Made by a program: the position numbers and the translations under genes. Of a stretch of 64,000 bases of DNA, positions 1 through 13,735 are shown piece after piece. The notes beneath the pieces are model-generated. The model saw only the letters and a list, made by a program, of their open reading frames with translations, was not told the origin of the DNA and ran no database searches. This stretch comes from Verpa conica (taxonomy: Eukaryota > Ascomycota > Pezizomycetes > Pezizales > Morchellaceae): the NCBI GenBank assembly GCA_033030425.1, contig JAUFSD010000001.1:3472001-3536000 (forward strand), in the 5' to 3' direction. The stretch's first letter is position 1; each line of letters starts with the position of its first letter.

Positions 1-360
1 GATGAGGAAGGTAGAAATATTAGCTTAGAACTTAGACAGCAAGGTGTAGACAGAGACAAGACAGTGTTGAGCATGCATAAACAAGCTGATAAAACAAATA
101 GGATATATGGACAAATGAATGAATCAGAATATTAAAATTACCTCTGGAACGTGCGTGTATACTGCGCTGAGTGCCACGATGAAGGATGTAGGTGGATAAA
201 ATGGGAAGATGTGAGGCCAAGGGAGGCAGGAAGAAGGCGGAAGATCTCCTTGCTTGGGGTTGGTATGTCTATGTAGGCTAGGGTGGTGACCAAGACGAGG
301 CTGGTCGGGCTGGGGTAGCTAGTGCGAAGCGGTAAATAATAGCGTGATTGTCAAGGGTTC
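1..360 (-). promoter_or_regulatory. possible promoter/5' UTR of a gene off the left edge
   Basis: Read on the minus strand, this stretch has a CT-rich tract, then a GTAATT donor-like site just below position 141, then an AT-rich run with a GCTAAT branch-like motif near position 20. No convincing coding frame is present. This is the usual look of a fungal 5' UTR exon followed by a leader intron, with the coding gene lying left of the window. It is inference only, because no start codon or product is visible. Confidence 0.25.
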
Positions 361-3300
361 CTTGGTGTCCAACTACTGACTGAACTGCAATAGATTGCAG
401 TTAATCACGTATTCTAGGAGAGCTGTAAACAACTCGAACGAAGATGACCGGCTGACTTGACTCTGTTCCAAATCTGTTCTTGAAGTAAAGCTGATGAGTG
501 GGAGCCGATCAGTCACGGTATATGTACGACGAGGTGAGAGACACTGGAGAAGTTCCCTATGTGCAGGAACTGAGTTAGGAGAGGGTCAGTGGCGATGATT
601 AAATGGTGGTGGCGCTGTAGGAGGAACAGGAGCTGAAGGGAGGCCCAAACAGAACAGGTGCAAGGGCAGCAACTATGTTGGTAAGGGGGAGGGGGGAGTG
701 GAAGAAGGGGCTGTTGGAACGCGGATAGAAAGGAGGGGAGGGGACGAATGGTGTGGGTATGTACCTGGTATGTATGTATGGGAGGTGGGATCGAGATATG
801 TGGATATGTTATGTTATTTGGTAGAGGCTCTTAGTAGGCAGGCACCCAGACCACAGCTAGGAAGCCGAGCCAAAGGTAACTCGAACAGTGCAGTAGTAAT
901 ACGGTTCTCCGATCTGATCTCGCTCGAGATCTTGGATTGCTCGGAATCCAGGCAAACCTCCGGGCTCTCACACACACGAAATGGATCTACCCGTATGAGG
1001 TATGTATGAGGTACCCTGTGCTTATACACACGCACTTACTCGTATTATTTGATAGTAAAGGCGGAGACGACGACGGTGACGGAGATGAGGGCTGTGAAAG
1101 AAGAAAAAAAATAAAACAAAAAACACGACCACCCAACTTGCGTGTTGAATTATCCCAAATGTTCTAGGCTTGCTTGCGGGCTGTAAAAAAAAACGAAGGA
1201 CGGCGGCGGCGGACACAGGCGGGCAAGCCAACAGCAAAGCAAATCAAGCAGGCAAGAGGCAAGAGCTGAAGTGAGAGTACTGAGCTTGGTTTGTTGGAAA
1301 GTGAGTGACGAAAGCAGAGGAATATTATATGTCTGAAGACCCGAACAGCATGGACGCATTGAGCAAGGAGTGCAATAGGAGACAGAAACAGACCACAGAC
1401 TACTCTACTTATGACCATCTCCGTTGAGTTCTTCTCTGGCGACAAATAAAGAGACGCCCGCTGCGCGGTCGTGGTACGCAGCAGCTAACTCTCCAAGAGG
1501 TTGAGTGGCCCGAAAGCGATTGTGGACGTGAGCCCCCAGCCTCTCCAGCGCCCATTGCGGATGTGGGGAGAGAAAGGGAGCGAGTTGTTGATTTGCTCAT
1601 CAACAAGCCGCCATTCTGGTACCTACCCCTACCTCCGCCGCACCCAAGAAGTCGATCTTTTATTTTATTTATTTTTTCCTCTCCCTTCGTCTGCGCGTCG
1701 GAACGGGGTGTGTGTTGCTGAAAATACACAGGTAATAACTGGCAAGGATACGAATAGATCTGGCAAATCCAACCCAGAAACCTTAACCTGCAGCGCATCG
1801 CATTGTGCTGCACCTTGCGGAAGAGTTTTCCCTGCCGCACCCAGGCTCGGCGCTGCCGCTTGTTTCCGGCCACGATATCATAAGGATGAGAGGTCGCTGA
1901 GGCTGCTTCGCGCGCGTCCCCTGTTGCTTCGATATGTTGTGGTCCCACAGACCGCATGGCTGGGGAGCGGCCAGATGCATCCTGCCTGGTCGCCGAACGG
2001 AATGGGGCCAGATGATGTGCAGTCTATTTGTGTCTAGTTAGGCAATGATTGACGATGTGCGACAGACAAATGCTCTCGGCTGACAAGATGGGTTGCAAGG
2101 GTAGTCCTTTAGTCTGTAGCTAGCGCCCGAAAGCTTCTTCACCTCATTCCAGTGACCCTTTCGGAATCAGTCTGGTCTACGTACATGTACCTATTGGGAT
2201 GTGCGATACACTGGATATGTATACACGATACCATTATTGTAAGACTGTACATAATCATCATCATCATCATCACCATCCCATCACCACTACCATTACCATT
2301 ACCACGCACACCCCCCTCCCCATCGTCATCTTTCTTGGTTTCCCCCCCTCCCCCAAACCCATGCACCCGAGATTCAAAGAGGACAGAACCCACCCCCAGC
2401 GATCGAGTAGCGTTCTTGGCCGACCCAACAGCACCCGTCCGATATCCGGTTCTCGGATTCACCTATTAAAAATTTCCCTATGTTTAGGGCAGGCTGAGGA
2501 CGCTCTGACCTTTTTCCGAGACATGAAAAATTTTCAATAAGAGCATGGGGTAGGCGGTGCTCGAGCTGAGTCCCTGCAGTTCTGTGGAGTCTGGTTCGCT
2601 AATGGTTGCTCCAAGCGGGGGTTACAACGCAAAGGGAATGTCTTAGTTTCCTCAAAGCGGTCGGACCGCAGGGACTACCAGGGAGGGAATGCAGGAACAT
2701 GCAGGGGTCTGCAGAAGCTTTTGACCAGTGTCACGAGGACACTAGACACTTAACCTCCAATCAATATGTAGATTGATCGGTTTTCCCTCAAGATCAACAC
2801 TCTACTGGCAGGGTGCCTAGCAATTGATACCGCCCAACTAAAAAGGCGTCTGAGCGAATGTTGGTGATGAGTGAATACGACATGATGCCAAAGAGCAGAG
2901 TTCTGTTGTCATGATCGCTTCATGATAGATGTTGCGGCTTATCTTACAAGGGGCCGGGTATACTTACATGTACGGAAACCACCGCTACCGCTACCGCGAT
3001 TTCAGTCAAAGCAAGCTGAGACCGCCCAGAACCCCACAACACAGAACGACGGGTGGGAGGTGATAACTATCTGCCAGGCACAATAACCTATCAACCTGTA
3101 AACCACTTGAGAGTACATCCTGTTTACCGACCGTACCGCCGAACCGTTGGTAGAATAAGATTTGTTTGCATTTACCGTTCCGTCTCCCCATTTCCCAGTT
3201 GCCCTACCGTGTCTCCCGTTGATATATCAACCGGTTGATCAAAAGTCATATGACCTTCAGAGAAATTGAGACTATCCGCAATTATCGTGCTGTATGTATT

Positions 3301-6081
3301 ATTATTCTCCTGTCTTAAGATATCCCTCAGTGTCGATTTCTATCTGGACGATGATCATCTTATTTCCGAGGGATTCCTGGTGAATATGAGCGAACCTTCG
3401 AGAGCTCCATTTCTTATTTTATTTTTCCTTTCGAGAAGCGGCTCGAGTGTGTGGGGGGAAGGGAGGGGGTGTTCTAGCACCGTGGGAGACCCCCTTCGGA
3501 ACGAACCGCAGAGGAAACACGCCCGAACCGTGGAACGGGTTATAAGCTAGAGTCGTTTATCTCACTGCCCTACGGATAGTATAGTACAGAAACGTGTTTT
3601 TTGTGTGGCAAGGTTGAAGGCGGCGTTCGGACTGACTCGGACGGGCACCGAGGAGCGATAGCACGAGAGCCGGTGGCCTAACGTATCGGGGGTGAAAACT
3701 CGGGACGAAACCCTGAACGGACACCGACTCTGAAGATCCTTACTCCACGAATTCGGCGTTCATTGGGCGTGTCCCGGAAATTGTGCTTGAATCAAAGAAA
3801 AAGTAAAATTGTTTGGCGGAGTGTCACCAAATGTAGTTGAACGGGCCGCAAAATCGGGACAAACGAATGACACCGGGTGACGGTCTGATCGACATTGCGC
3901 CACTACGCAGATGTCCCTAGTAAGCGAGGCGCTCTAATTTGACATGTCTCCCATGACCCAACCTGTCGAGCCTGTCACCTGGCAGCACTTGAGTGAAGGA
4001 GGCACTCGCCCCCTAAAACCAAGACAAATGCTACTGAATTAACATAACTCTAAAAGCATCATAGGTTCCTAAATTGGCAGTGGTTCATGATATTTTTACA
4101 CGCAATCTATCGAGATCTCATTGGGAGATGCTCATCGATTAGCGGGTCCAGATCCCTGTTGTTCATCCAGATCGTGAATGACTGATTGCCAGTCGTGTAC
4201 CCCCCGGGGACGGACAGCAAATATTGCCTAACATGGGCAATAGAACATCACGGGCTCACAAATCTCAGAGCCATACATACGGCAGGTCTAATCTGCGCGC
4301 AATCAACTCTAAATTCTCTATCGGCCCCCCGAGGGTATCAAAAAATGATGCCGGCCAAGACGGGGAAAACTACTTGCTTCAATTGATACCCCGGATCTTG
4401 CTTTTTTACTGGCCCTTTTCGGCTCAATCGGCATGCTTACAGAATCATGGAATACCTGATCGCTCGGCATCTAGCACCTCCGTGGGAAATATCCCGTTAT
4501 CTAGACTACACTCAACACTTTACCAGGGTTGAAGCAAGAAAAATACCCTTCCAACTATCTATGCATGGTGATCAAGGAGGGAAATCCGCGGTAGGTCCGC
4601 CTGTTACCGGGTGGACGATACCCATTTCTTCCTAGCTTTTCGCTTGATCCCTTTTTACTTACACGTACCCAGGTCCATTTCAATATGCACTCGAGCATTG
4701 CTGGCCTCGACTGGTCCAGGCTGGACAAGCTACTCTTCATCCTGTATCCTAGATACGTGTTTTATTAAGAAGCTGCAAGGCAATCACTGCTGTAGAGCCC
4801 TTGCCCTAGTAGTGCCTTAGTTAGGGTCTATGTGGTGAACGTGGAAGCAACTGGGAGGTGAAATTCTCCACCAGCCACAAGGCCCATGATCCCCACTGTC
4901 TAGCACTGCTGTTGTCCACGATGTACCTATTGTGGGCGATGGAGATGCACAGTGTGATGTGTGACTCAGGTTTTTTTTGTTCCTTGGCAAGTGCGTGTCT
5001 TTGGTTCCAAGTTGCAACTTGCACTCAGAGATCTTTGGCCTCGTCTCTCTTTTCACTTTTCTTTTGCTTGAGACCTGCGGGATAGTTCTGTTCTGGCTGG
5101 CCTGCATGTCAGCTCATCGTGGGCACTGAGGTGGCGAACTCATCAGTCCACATGCATTTGATCATGTCGATATCCATCACCCTTGCGTCCTCTTACGCAA
5201 CCTCAAGAGCATCTGGGGAGATTTCAAATCTAGAATCTAAAGTCACGCCTGAGTTGTGCGAGGTGAAGATCCGGGAGTTGTTATCCAGATCCAAAAGGTC
5301 TCTCGCCAATCGACCCTCACACTTAGCGACGGGTAATAAACGAGGTGTGATATAAGTTGGCCGGTGGCTTAGAAACAAGGTTTATGGTTTACCTACATGT
5401 GCTCTCCAATGTGAGGTATGCTTGCCGCCTGCAGCTCCTATCTCGGCGTCTAAAGGGGGTTTCTTCCCACACATTTCTGGGGGAGCGCAAACATGAAATT
5501 CCCCTCGTAACTGCACAATCAAGGCTTTTAGGATGATTGGTGATCGTTGACTCTGTGGTCCTGCATGTTTGAATGGCTGAAACCCAAGGAGAGGCAGCAA
5601 GATTTAGATGATACCCTCCGGGGTTACAATTGCATTCGAGGGATATAAAAAGTGGTCATTTGATAACAGACATGTCAATAGCGGAGCGGGACGCCAGGGG
5701 AAAAAGCAAAACGTAAAGGGAGAGACAAAGCGGTTATTGAAATAAACGTAGGTCTCATGAGAACGATCCTTGAGACTTTAGAAACATCCCGTTATTTCTT
5801 GACGGGCCAGAACCAAGCAGTGCCTAATAAGTTACAGGGCAGTTTCCGGTGCGAAACAAGACAATGATGTGGCTTTTGCCTCAAACAGGGACAATAACTT
5901 CAACCGGAGAATTCAAATCCCCTGCAGCTATCCCGCTACTGAAAAGAAAGAAAAAAAGACCATGAGTGATATCCTATGATTCACTCTTCCTCTGCTTGGG
6001 CTCAATATCCCCACAACACTACCCCCTCTCATAGCTCTCTTTTACATCTCCCCTTCCCCTCTCATTGAGTCTTCAGTGCAA
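361..6081. other. long intergenic region, no supported gene
   Basis: No frame here shows a recognisable protein family, and the longer open frames overlap one another on both strands in GC-richer sequence. Positions 700-2,000 contain purine- and pyrimidine-rich tracts like those around fungal promoters. A CAT trinucleotide run lies near 2,250-2,285. The stretch 3,550-6,000 has nothing I can name. A regulatory role for 400-2,000 on behalf of the gene left of the window is possible but unproven. Confidence 0.5.
2244..2300. repeat. CAT/ATC trinucleotide microsatellite
   Basis: An uninterrupted CAT run grades into CAC and ACC variants. It lies in non-coding sequence; the histidine-rich frame across it is a by-product of the repeat. 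Confidence 0.7.
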
Positions 6082-6507
6082 TTAGGATTCCGAGAAGCTT
6101 TGTGGGTTCTCGTCAGACTTCAACATGAACTCATGTTGCATACGCTTCTGGTCTTCCATGGTATAGCTCTTCTGCCTTTGGTGATAGGGCTTCTTTTGAA
6201 GCCCCTCGGACCCGCCGTCTGAGACATTCTCTCCTTTCTGGCCAACGGTGGCCTCTGCTGATTTCCCAGCTAGGGGGTTGTTTCCGAGATTGGAGAAACC
6301 AGCACTATCGTGCGCATAATTATACGAGGAGCGGCGAGGAATCACTGGTATCTTTTCGGACCACTCTTGGGGAGCAGAATCAGTCCTCCCACCCTCGGTA
6401 GCAGCAGTATCAGAGGACTTGATGATTGACTGAGAGCTCTGGGTAGATGGAGCTGTCCAAGAGTAGTGGACTTTGTCGTAAGTGGGGCGGGCGGTGGGTT
6501 GAGACAT
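6082..6507 (-). CDS. small hydrophilic protein of unknown function
   Basis: This is a single-exon frame of 141 aa starting with MSQPTARPTYDKVHYSW. The protein is polar and Ser-rich, with no signal peptide or membrane segment, so it is probably cytosolic or nuclear and largely disordered. The C-terminal third (about residues 108-135) carries a compact basic/aromatic block, KPYHQRQKSYTMEDQKRMQH, that looks like a conserved helix. I do not recognise the family. Codon use is balanced, and the start lies just downstream of a CT-rich leader typical of fungal 5' UTRs, which supports a real gene. It stands alone, with a 5.7-kb spacer on its 3' side and a 7-kb AT-rich block on its 5' side. No function is proposed. 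Confidence 0.6.
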   Translation of the reverse strand: MSQPTARPTYDKVHYSWTAPSTQSSQSIIKSSDTAATEGGRTDSAPQEWSEKIPVIPRRSSYNYAHDSAGFSNLGNNPLAGKSAEATVGQKGENVSDGGSEGLQKKPYHQRQKSYTMEDQKRMQHEFMLKSDENPQSFSES

Positions 6508-6775
6508 GTTTCGACTTATTTTTTTTTGGATAGTTTCTCGTGAGATGGAGACAAAGAATTGGTCGCTGACGATTATTTGTGGCGGAGAAGAAGTTGACTA
6601 CGATGGATTTGTCTTTGACGGGATGTCGCGAATCGAATGCTTTTGTCGACAGACGAGAATGGGATAAAGGTGGCGAAGAAATGCGGGGAAACATTTGGTA
6701 GCTTGATGAATGTGGGAAAGTGTGAGCTGAGATCGGCAGTATCCCTGCACGATTCCGTCTCCCCGTCACACATGG
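6508..6775 (-). promoter_or_regulatory. promoter/5' UTR of the 141-aa gene
   Basis: The minus strand is CT-rich with A-tracts right up to the ATG at 6507. The open frames here stay open only because of the biased composition, so I treat them as leader sequence rather than as a second gene. Confidence 0.4.
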
Positions 6776-9472
6776 ACTAGAGTGACGAAAACAACAAATA
6801 CGAATGTCATATAATAAGTTTGGATAGTATATTTTTCTCGTGTAAGTGAATAGGACTTGTTTTTTGACTTATTAATGGAAAAAATTGGGATTAATTTGAA
6901 TATGGTCAATCAATGCCATCCTTCGCTTTATCCTATATTCACAAATTATCACTCGGACAAGCCCCGCCTTTTCTCGGCTGAATCTTACCCGACTCCGCAT
7001 TAGAACTAGACCCATTGAGAATTACGAGTTTACCGATCTAGAGCAGGTATCTTGGATATGCAGTATTCTCTACAAAGTCCTCTCAGTGAGGGTATTTTAA
7101 TGTTAGTGTTGAGTCTCGTCTATTTATTGTTCCGCAAAACTTCGTGGTGGCAGAAATAGGCTGCAATATTACTATACCTATATTATTAGTGCTACAAGCA
7201 CAATATGCAAGAGCGGTCATGCATTTGTTGAAATCAACAAACTACAATTCCCTCTCGCCGCCCATCATGTCCGAGGTTCAGGTCGGCCGATATCGCGATG
7301 CCATGTGTTGCGTTGCTAATCAAGTTGATGCGAAAAGGTGAACTCGATCGCTCGGAGTTTCGTGAATGATTTTATCGTCGCTCATTGGCGGGTAAAATAT
7401 CGTCAACTCCACAGCCGTATCATAAGCAATAATGGCAATTACTTGTTTCCAGAACTTGGGGAGTTTTGGCGGAGTGGAGCAAATCGCGAAAGGCCATCTG
7501 CATGTTGTGAGATCTAGAGCCTGGGAGCGAAGAAGCTGGGCTGTGAATTCAGCTCGCTATCGTGGTGTATTCGTAGAGTACGTCATTTATATTCGCCTCA
7601 AATATGCCTATGTTGTGTAACACATCGCCTTCTTCCGCCGCGGCGAGTTTTGCCCATCCGATTTATATCCATATATATAATATCGAGGATAGGGGCAAAG
7701 TGACAGGTCGGACGCGCAAAAAAAAAACCCCAATAAGTGTGCTGGGGGGCCGGCGGAGCACTCTCTCTCGAGTTGATGCTCTCATCCGTACTTTTGTGAT
7801 ACCTAGAGAACTCCTCTGACATAACCTCCAGTAGAATCCTAGTTTGTTTTTACTCGATGATATATGTCGCACTGCATCAATTGCCGGACCAGACTGTCGG
7901 GCCCGCTAAAATAATTGCCTGCGCCGCGCGGGATGGCTCTGGCATGTATTCTGCTCTTGAGTCTGTACCCTTCTCACCTTACTCCCCGCCTCTACCCTGG
8001 CTGCCGGAACCTCGGCAGTGGCAGTGGCAGTGTTTATGAGCAGGCCTGCATGTGTGTACATACGGGAGTTACTTCATCCTTTTTTGCTGGCCCGCCCGTA
8101 CGTATGCGGTGACGGTGATGGTGACGGTGCTTTCTTCCCATTGAGCCCGCCTGTTGTTGGTGGGTTCGCGACCATAAAACTGAAGTCGTATTTTAGCCAG
8201 TATGCATGCAGCAGGCTACCGTGGGATACCCATGTTTAATGGAACCGATTATGTTTCTCACTTTCTTTTTCAGCCCATGCATGTCTGCCCGAATTATTAG
8301 GACTTTAGATGCGGCGGCCTTGGCAGCTTGAAGCTTACTTGCCGAGAATCTATACTAGAAACGTAAACACAAAACCGTGAGTTATCAAGATACGCGAATT
8401 AAATCAAGAAAATTAATACAAGAATGAATTGTACATACCACTAACGCGAGATAAACCCCCCATGCCATCGGGATCGACGGTTTATTTTATTTTTTATTTT
8501 TTTATTTTAATCGCGCTTGGCTGCGCTTGGTAATTTAGGCACAATCGTTGAACACGATTTTTGGCAAATCAATGATCGTGAATGTCTACCGCCCCCATCG
8601 TACAGATGCCGATGAATCGTAATCCTTCCCCCAAAAACAAGTCGCTCCAAACTTCCGATTCCCCGTCCCGTGAGCTTTATAATTTACCCCACTCTTCTTT
8701 GTAAACCTCGTGTACTTACCGGCCGGTATACGGGACGGTAGTGAGAAAGAGAGGGAGTAGGGGTACTGATAGCGAAATCTTCTGTCTTGGGGGAGTAAAC
8801 CGAGAGTGTATATTTTCTAGGTGACGTCAGCATAGCCTGCAGCAATGCAGGGCGCTGGGGGTAGGGGAGGGGAGATTTGTGCCTGCTGGACCGGGCTCTG
8901 GGGCCAAAGATAAATTTTGAATTCCTGGATAAGTGTTTGGACGAAAGCTCATTTTGTGGTCATGAGGTTGTGCTGGGAGAGGGGAGTGATGCGCTGTGAT
9001 GCGCTTGGCTCCTTGCTTAGTGGTGCTTAGAAGTGCAAGAAGGCTCGCCCTGCTTCAGTTGAGTTTAATATATTAGTGGAGATCCGTCTTCCCGGATTCG
9101 GGATGTAGAATTCCGCTGGACGCCATGGTTACGATAATATGGCGGGTGTGTACATACACATAAGTGCAGATAGGGTTTATAAGCGAGCCAAGTATCCGAG
9201 GTTGTGGATGGTTATGATAGTTAGGTATGGAATTGATAAGAGGAGTAAGACACATGATAGCGGGTATATTGCTGGCCAATACCGATGTCAGACTTTTAAA
9301 TTGACTACTTTTATCGGCAGGGTACTGCCGTGGTGCGTAGAAGTCATACAAAATCACTCGATAAAACATGGGTATATATATGGTTATAATGAATAAATTA
9401 ATCATAAATATATGGAGCCATTAGGTATATTGTTATATATAGGTATAAATGAATAAATTCATTATATAATTA

Positions 9473-9643
9473 TAGTACTAAAAAGAGGGGTGAGATCAGT
9501 ACGGTGCTCCCCCTAATACGTTAGCGATATGGGAGAAATACGGTATTTGTACAGTAATATACCTCAATTACTGATTTAATTCGATATTTGCGACTAAATT
9601 CTGTAGTTCTATGGCAGTAGATTCGCCCCGTTTTTTCATACTG
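9473..9643 (-). mobile_element. 171-bp TA-flanked MITE (Tc1/mariner/pogo-like ends), decayed copy
   Basis: The whole stretch matches the reverse complement of 23,358-23,528 and is also 171 bp long. It is flanked by TA on each side (9471-9472 and 9644-9645). The intact end reads CAGTATGAAAAAAC on the minus strand; the other end has C-to-T changes (TAGTACTAAAAAGAG), as RIP would cause. It has no coding capacity. TA target duplication plus short inverted ends starting CAGT are the hallmarks of a non-autonomous Tc1/mariner/pogo-type element; that family assignment is inference. Confidence 0.8.
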
Positions 9644-10122
9644 TAATTATGAATACACTGTAGGATCATAGGTATATACATGTATCATGTGTGAATTCGA
9701 ATGAATGAATTTGTAGTATGTGTACATGTATATATATTCGAAATAGAAATAAATGTATGTTATAGACTTTCAATAGTAGTAGTTCCTATTGTATATTTTG
9801 CATTCTGAGCTAGTTCTTTTTTTTGATTAGATTTGATACAGCTACTTACTTAGGGCTGAGGCATTGAGGAAGCTGTTTGTGATGTTTAGCGCATTGTTGG
9901 TGATGTTAACTTTTAGTTAATTGGATTGTGAGCAATGTTGATTTGAATATTGGGAAATAAGCCTGTTTGATGTATATATATACATGTGATATTATAGGAC
10001 CTATATATCGATTTTGGAAGAGTTTTATCAGAGTAGTTAATTAAGAGATGCTTCGTAAATTTCTATAAGACGGTATTTAAAACATTTAGTTGTAACTATT
10101 ATATATTATTTAATAACTCTCG

Positions 10123-10537
10123 TATATATATATGTTCTGGCCCGTTGGGGGGGAGCGTGCCTATCAGGGGGACGTCCCCTCAATGGGCAATACGGTAGGC
10201 GCCCTACCCATTAATTGGAGGGACTCATAGGCAAGCTAGAAAACTAGCTAGTATAGCTCAATTGATACAAGTGCACTCAAAAAATAGGAATAATAGCTAG
10301 AAAATATGAACCTAACTTGAATTATATCTTGTAATTTTTTTAGGTTTTATAATATGATTTATTGTATTTGTAGGGGGCTGGAGGCTTTGTTCTGGGTGTT
10401 TTTTTTGTAGTCAGGGTTTTTGTATGTTGTTGCCCATACATGGAACGTATATAGGCTGGCCCATATAGAGGACGTCCCTCCAGCAGGTTGGCTCGTTAAG
10501 GGGACACCCCTCCCCAACGGGCTAGAACATATATATA
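10123..10537. mobile_element. about 415-bp element with about 28-bp terminal inverted repeats
   Basis: The left end, TATATGTTCTGGCCCGTTGG, reappears in inverted orientation at the right end (near 10,511-10,537) with one base changed. The similarity breaks up further in. Both ends carry a subterminal GGACGTCC palindrome (about 10,169 and 10,470). No frame inside encodes a recognisable protein, so this is probably a non-autonomous DNA element. The exact boundaries inside the flanking TA runs are uncertain. Confidence 0.6.
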
Positions 10538-13500
10538 AGTAGCTACATTTAGACAAGGAAAGGCTATTATAGTGTAAAAGGTGGGGCCATGGGGATAGAT
10601 TGATCAGAATAGGTAATCCTCCTCCTGATATCTTCGTAGATCTCGTAAATTCTTCATTTCCTACTATTCGCAACTCCCGCTCATAAACTAAGATTTTAAG
10701 CTAGCTAAGAAGACTACTTTGTAACAAGCATACTCTTGTAATACATAACTTGAATGAGAGGTAGTTATACTTCTAATATCTTTAGCTATATATTTTATTC
10801 TGCATTTGGTTATGTTGCTAGGGGTTTAAGGGGTTAGTAATTGTGTGAGATTGATTGCACGCATGACCAAATCCCTACCAAAATCTTATGGTTTTTGTGC
10901 ATTTTAGAGTCTCTTCAACTACACATCAACCTCTACCTATGAGAACTGCTTTAAGAAAGCCTAAAAAACAATGGGAGAGATCGATCATCATGGAATGTGT
11001 TTACCCTTGAGAAAAAATATGAGAAGTTCCATGGTTCTCTATCATTAAGAATGGTACTATAAAAAGTGCCTATTTTAGTGTAAAACCGGGGGTTTCCTAA
11101 TTGGTTTTTTCGCTCGTTTGTATAAATGAGCTACTTTGATGCTGATTGTATCTCTCAAGAGTCTCACCGTTATTTAAATAGTTGCTAAAGGGCCTAATAA
11201 CGACACGATATCTATTCCAGATGTAATTATAGGGATTATTCCTACTACTACGAAGAGATAAAACGGTGAGGCCATGGGTAATCGATTCGGGTTACGGTGG
11301 AAGTTGTGCTAATACGATCTCGTAGGCGGATATTGTGAACTATTTCTGGAAATGTTTGGAAATGGATAGCATATAATTACTGCTTCTAACTGTAGAACTG
11401 ACGGAGAAAAGAATCCTCAGGCATCACGTACTTAGGAAGGTTAGGGGACATCTTTTTAATTATTTGGTAAAGTTTTAAGTGCGTTTCTACTGATTCGGAC
11501 GATTCTAGCTTAGAGGATATGCTCTCTATAGATAACCTAAGGTTCTAGGAAGAGGTAACGTAAAAGAATACCGGGATTTGGGATACAAAGCATATCAGTA
11601 AGACGGGTCTGTGGCTTAATATAAACTATAATGTGCTGAGATGCATGTTTATAGCCTGATAGAAGGAATAATTACCTACTCAAGGTCAATAAGTAACTAG
11701 TGGGGCGGTGGGCGGAGTTTCACCTGGTGAAAACTCCGTATATATTAATCTCAGAACTGAACTGTCTTCACTAGTTATATAGCTAACCACTGCCACGAAA
11801 GACACTAGAAAAACCCTTATAAAATTGGACTAGTTCCGTACTAAACGAATCGGCGCGGAAAAGAACCAACGTAAATAACGTCATATACGTTTATCCGTAC
11901 TATCTACTGACTCAAAAAAGAATCGAATTTGAGAATTTCATGGATATCAGTAGAAAATTACTGAGATAGCGGGAAAGAAGAGAGGGGAAGGCGGGAAGGC
12001 AGGGGGTGAAGTTAGGATTAACTCCTTATTTCAACAATATTCAAGCATGACTTTATTGAAAAACTTAACTTTAATTTACTCTAGACGAAGAAACGACTGA
12101 GTAAGTTTTTAGGGTTCAATCAAGTTACGTTGTTAGAGTTTAAGTAGGAATATTAGGCGATGATAAGAACCTTCCCCCTTGTGTTATTGGCTTGTTTTGG
12201 GTATATGGTATATATTGAATAGGTATAGTGTGAGTATAAGTAGGTTTTTAGGTCTATAATGTATGTGCATATATATAGAGAGAGCATAAGGTGCTTACTG
12301 AGATGAGCCCTCCCAAGCCTATACCCTACTATCGTCTACTTCTCCCTTTCGCGTCTTGGGGTACGCGTATCGAGTGACTATTCATGAATATACATGCATT
12401 ATGATCTAATAATAGGTGAATGAATGAATGAATTAATTAATTATAAATCCGGATATATAATAGTTTTAAAAGGGGAGAAAAGGTGGAATATACTACTGGT
12501 TGAGAGATAGTGATCAAATAATTCGAATATGGGAAATATAGAGTAAATGTAAATGACAGGATCGAGTTATTTTTATGGAGAGCCCCTGTGAACTGAATTA
12601 AGATATTTGTAGAAGGAGCGATTAAGTGTTAATTAAGGTATGGGTAGTATACTCAAAATATAAAAAATTGTAGGAGATATAATATATAGGGAGGTTGATA
12701 TTCTCTATATTAGATAAGGTGAGAGCCTTAATGGTAAATACGGGGATATGGAGGAGAATAGAATAGGAGGGCGTCCCTTTTGCATAGGGCTTGTATCCGT
12801 CTTTAGCCCCTAGGAATTAACCCATGACTAACTACATGTACTATAAGATGATGTGCTAGATTGGTTTTATCATCTAATATACTAATATAAGAGAAGCACG
12901 GGAAACCTTTGCTGAACTATTGGTGTATTTTTGAGCTAAGTTGCACACAAACAAACTCTACAGAGAATACCTGTGTATTCTAGCCCTTATCTTGTTCTAG
13001 GAAATATTCTGTGGTACTAATTTTCAAGAGGTTCGAAGGTTAGTCTTTTATTCAAATAGAATTTCTCTGTAGACACCCTAGCTACATCTTTAATAATTAA
13101 AGGGCTCCGTCGTGATGCCTTGTTACACTATGTAACAACTTCTATGGTACTGCAAGTCATCATAAAAATAACTATTTTTTTTAATTTGTAATATGGTTGG
13201 AGATTGGTCAATGGAAGCGGTTGGTGGAAATGGATGTCATTGCTATTAATATTAAGGAAAGCTGTCTAGGGCTGCATCTATCTTTAATAGCATGCTCGCC
13301 AAGACCACCTCAGCCCGAAAGAAGATACCGAATGACAATCCATGACGCACAAACAGTCCCGAGTGATTGACCATGAACGTTGATTGTCTGTCTTGTCCTC
13401 TCTATTTCTGCCGCCCCCGTACGATTAAATGGGTAAGAGGAGTAGAAGTCATATATACAGGGTTTCATCTAGCTACGTACGTAAAATTTATGCAAAAATA

Positions 13501-13735
13501 AGGGAAATAAATTTACAAAAACTCCTTCTCCGCCTCCAGGGCACAAAATAGTATAGGGAAAGAGCTTTTATTCAACTCCACCCGTCCAAAAGTGTTTCCT
13601 TACTTATCTACATACACCTGTGAATTAGTTCCTCACAACTTATTCTCTAGGGCGCTCCTCTAGTAGCTATAGTGATTTCTTGCTATCCCCTTCAGCATCT
13701 GTCCCACTTGCTTGATTAGGTACTGAGCTATTTTT

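Larger units (their letters stand above)
6776..13735. other. AT-rich, repeat-bearing gene desert
   Basis: About 7 kb with no long frame, many stop codons in all frames and strong AT skew between 9,000 and 13,400. It holds one MITE (9,473-9,643), one element with terminal inverted repeats (10,123-10,537), GAAT/AATT short repeats near 12,418-12,445, and otherwise unassignable sequence. The composition fits transposon debris degraded by repeat-induced point mutation (RIP), but no transposase or polymerase motif survived well enough to name. Confidence 0.6.

Noticed and set aside
1409..2037. Overlapping open frames of about 180 aa on both strands
   Set aside because: Both stay open because the region is GC-richer with few stops. 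Neither shows family resemblance, splice context or sensible composition.
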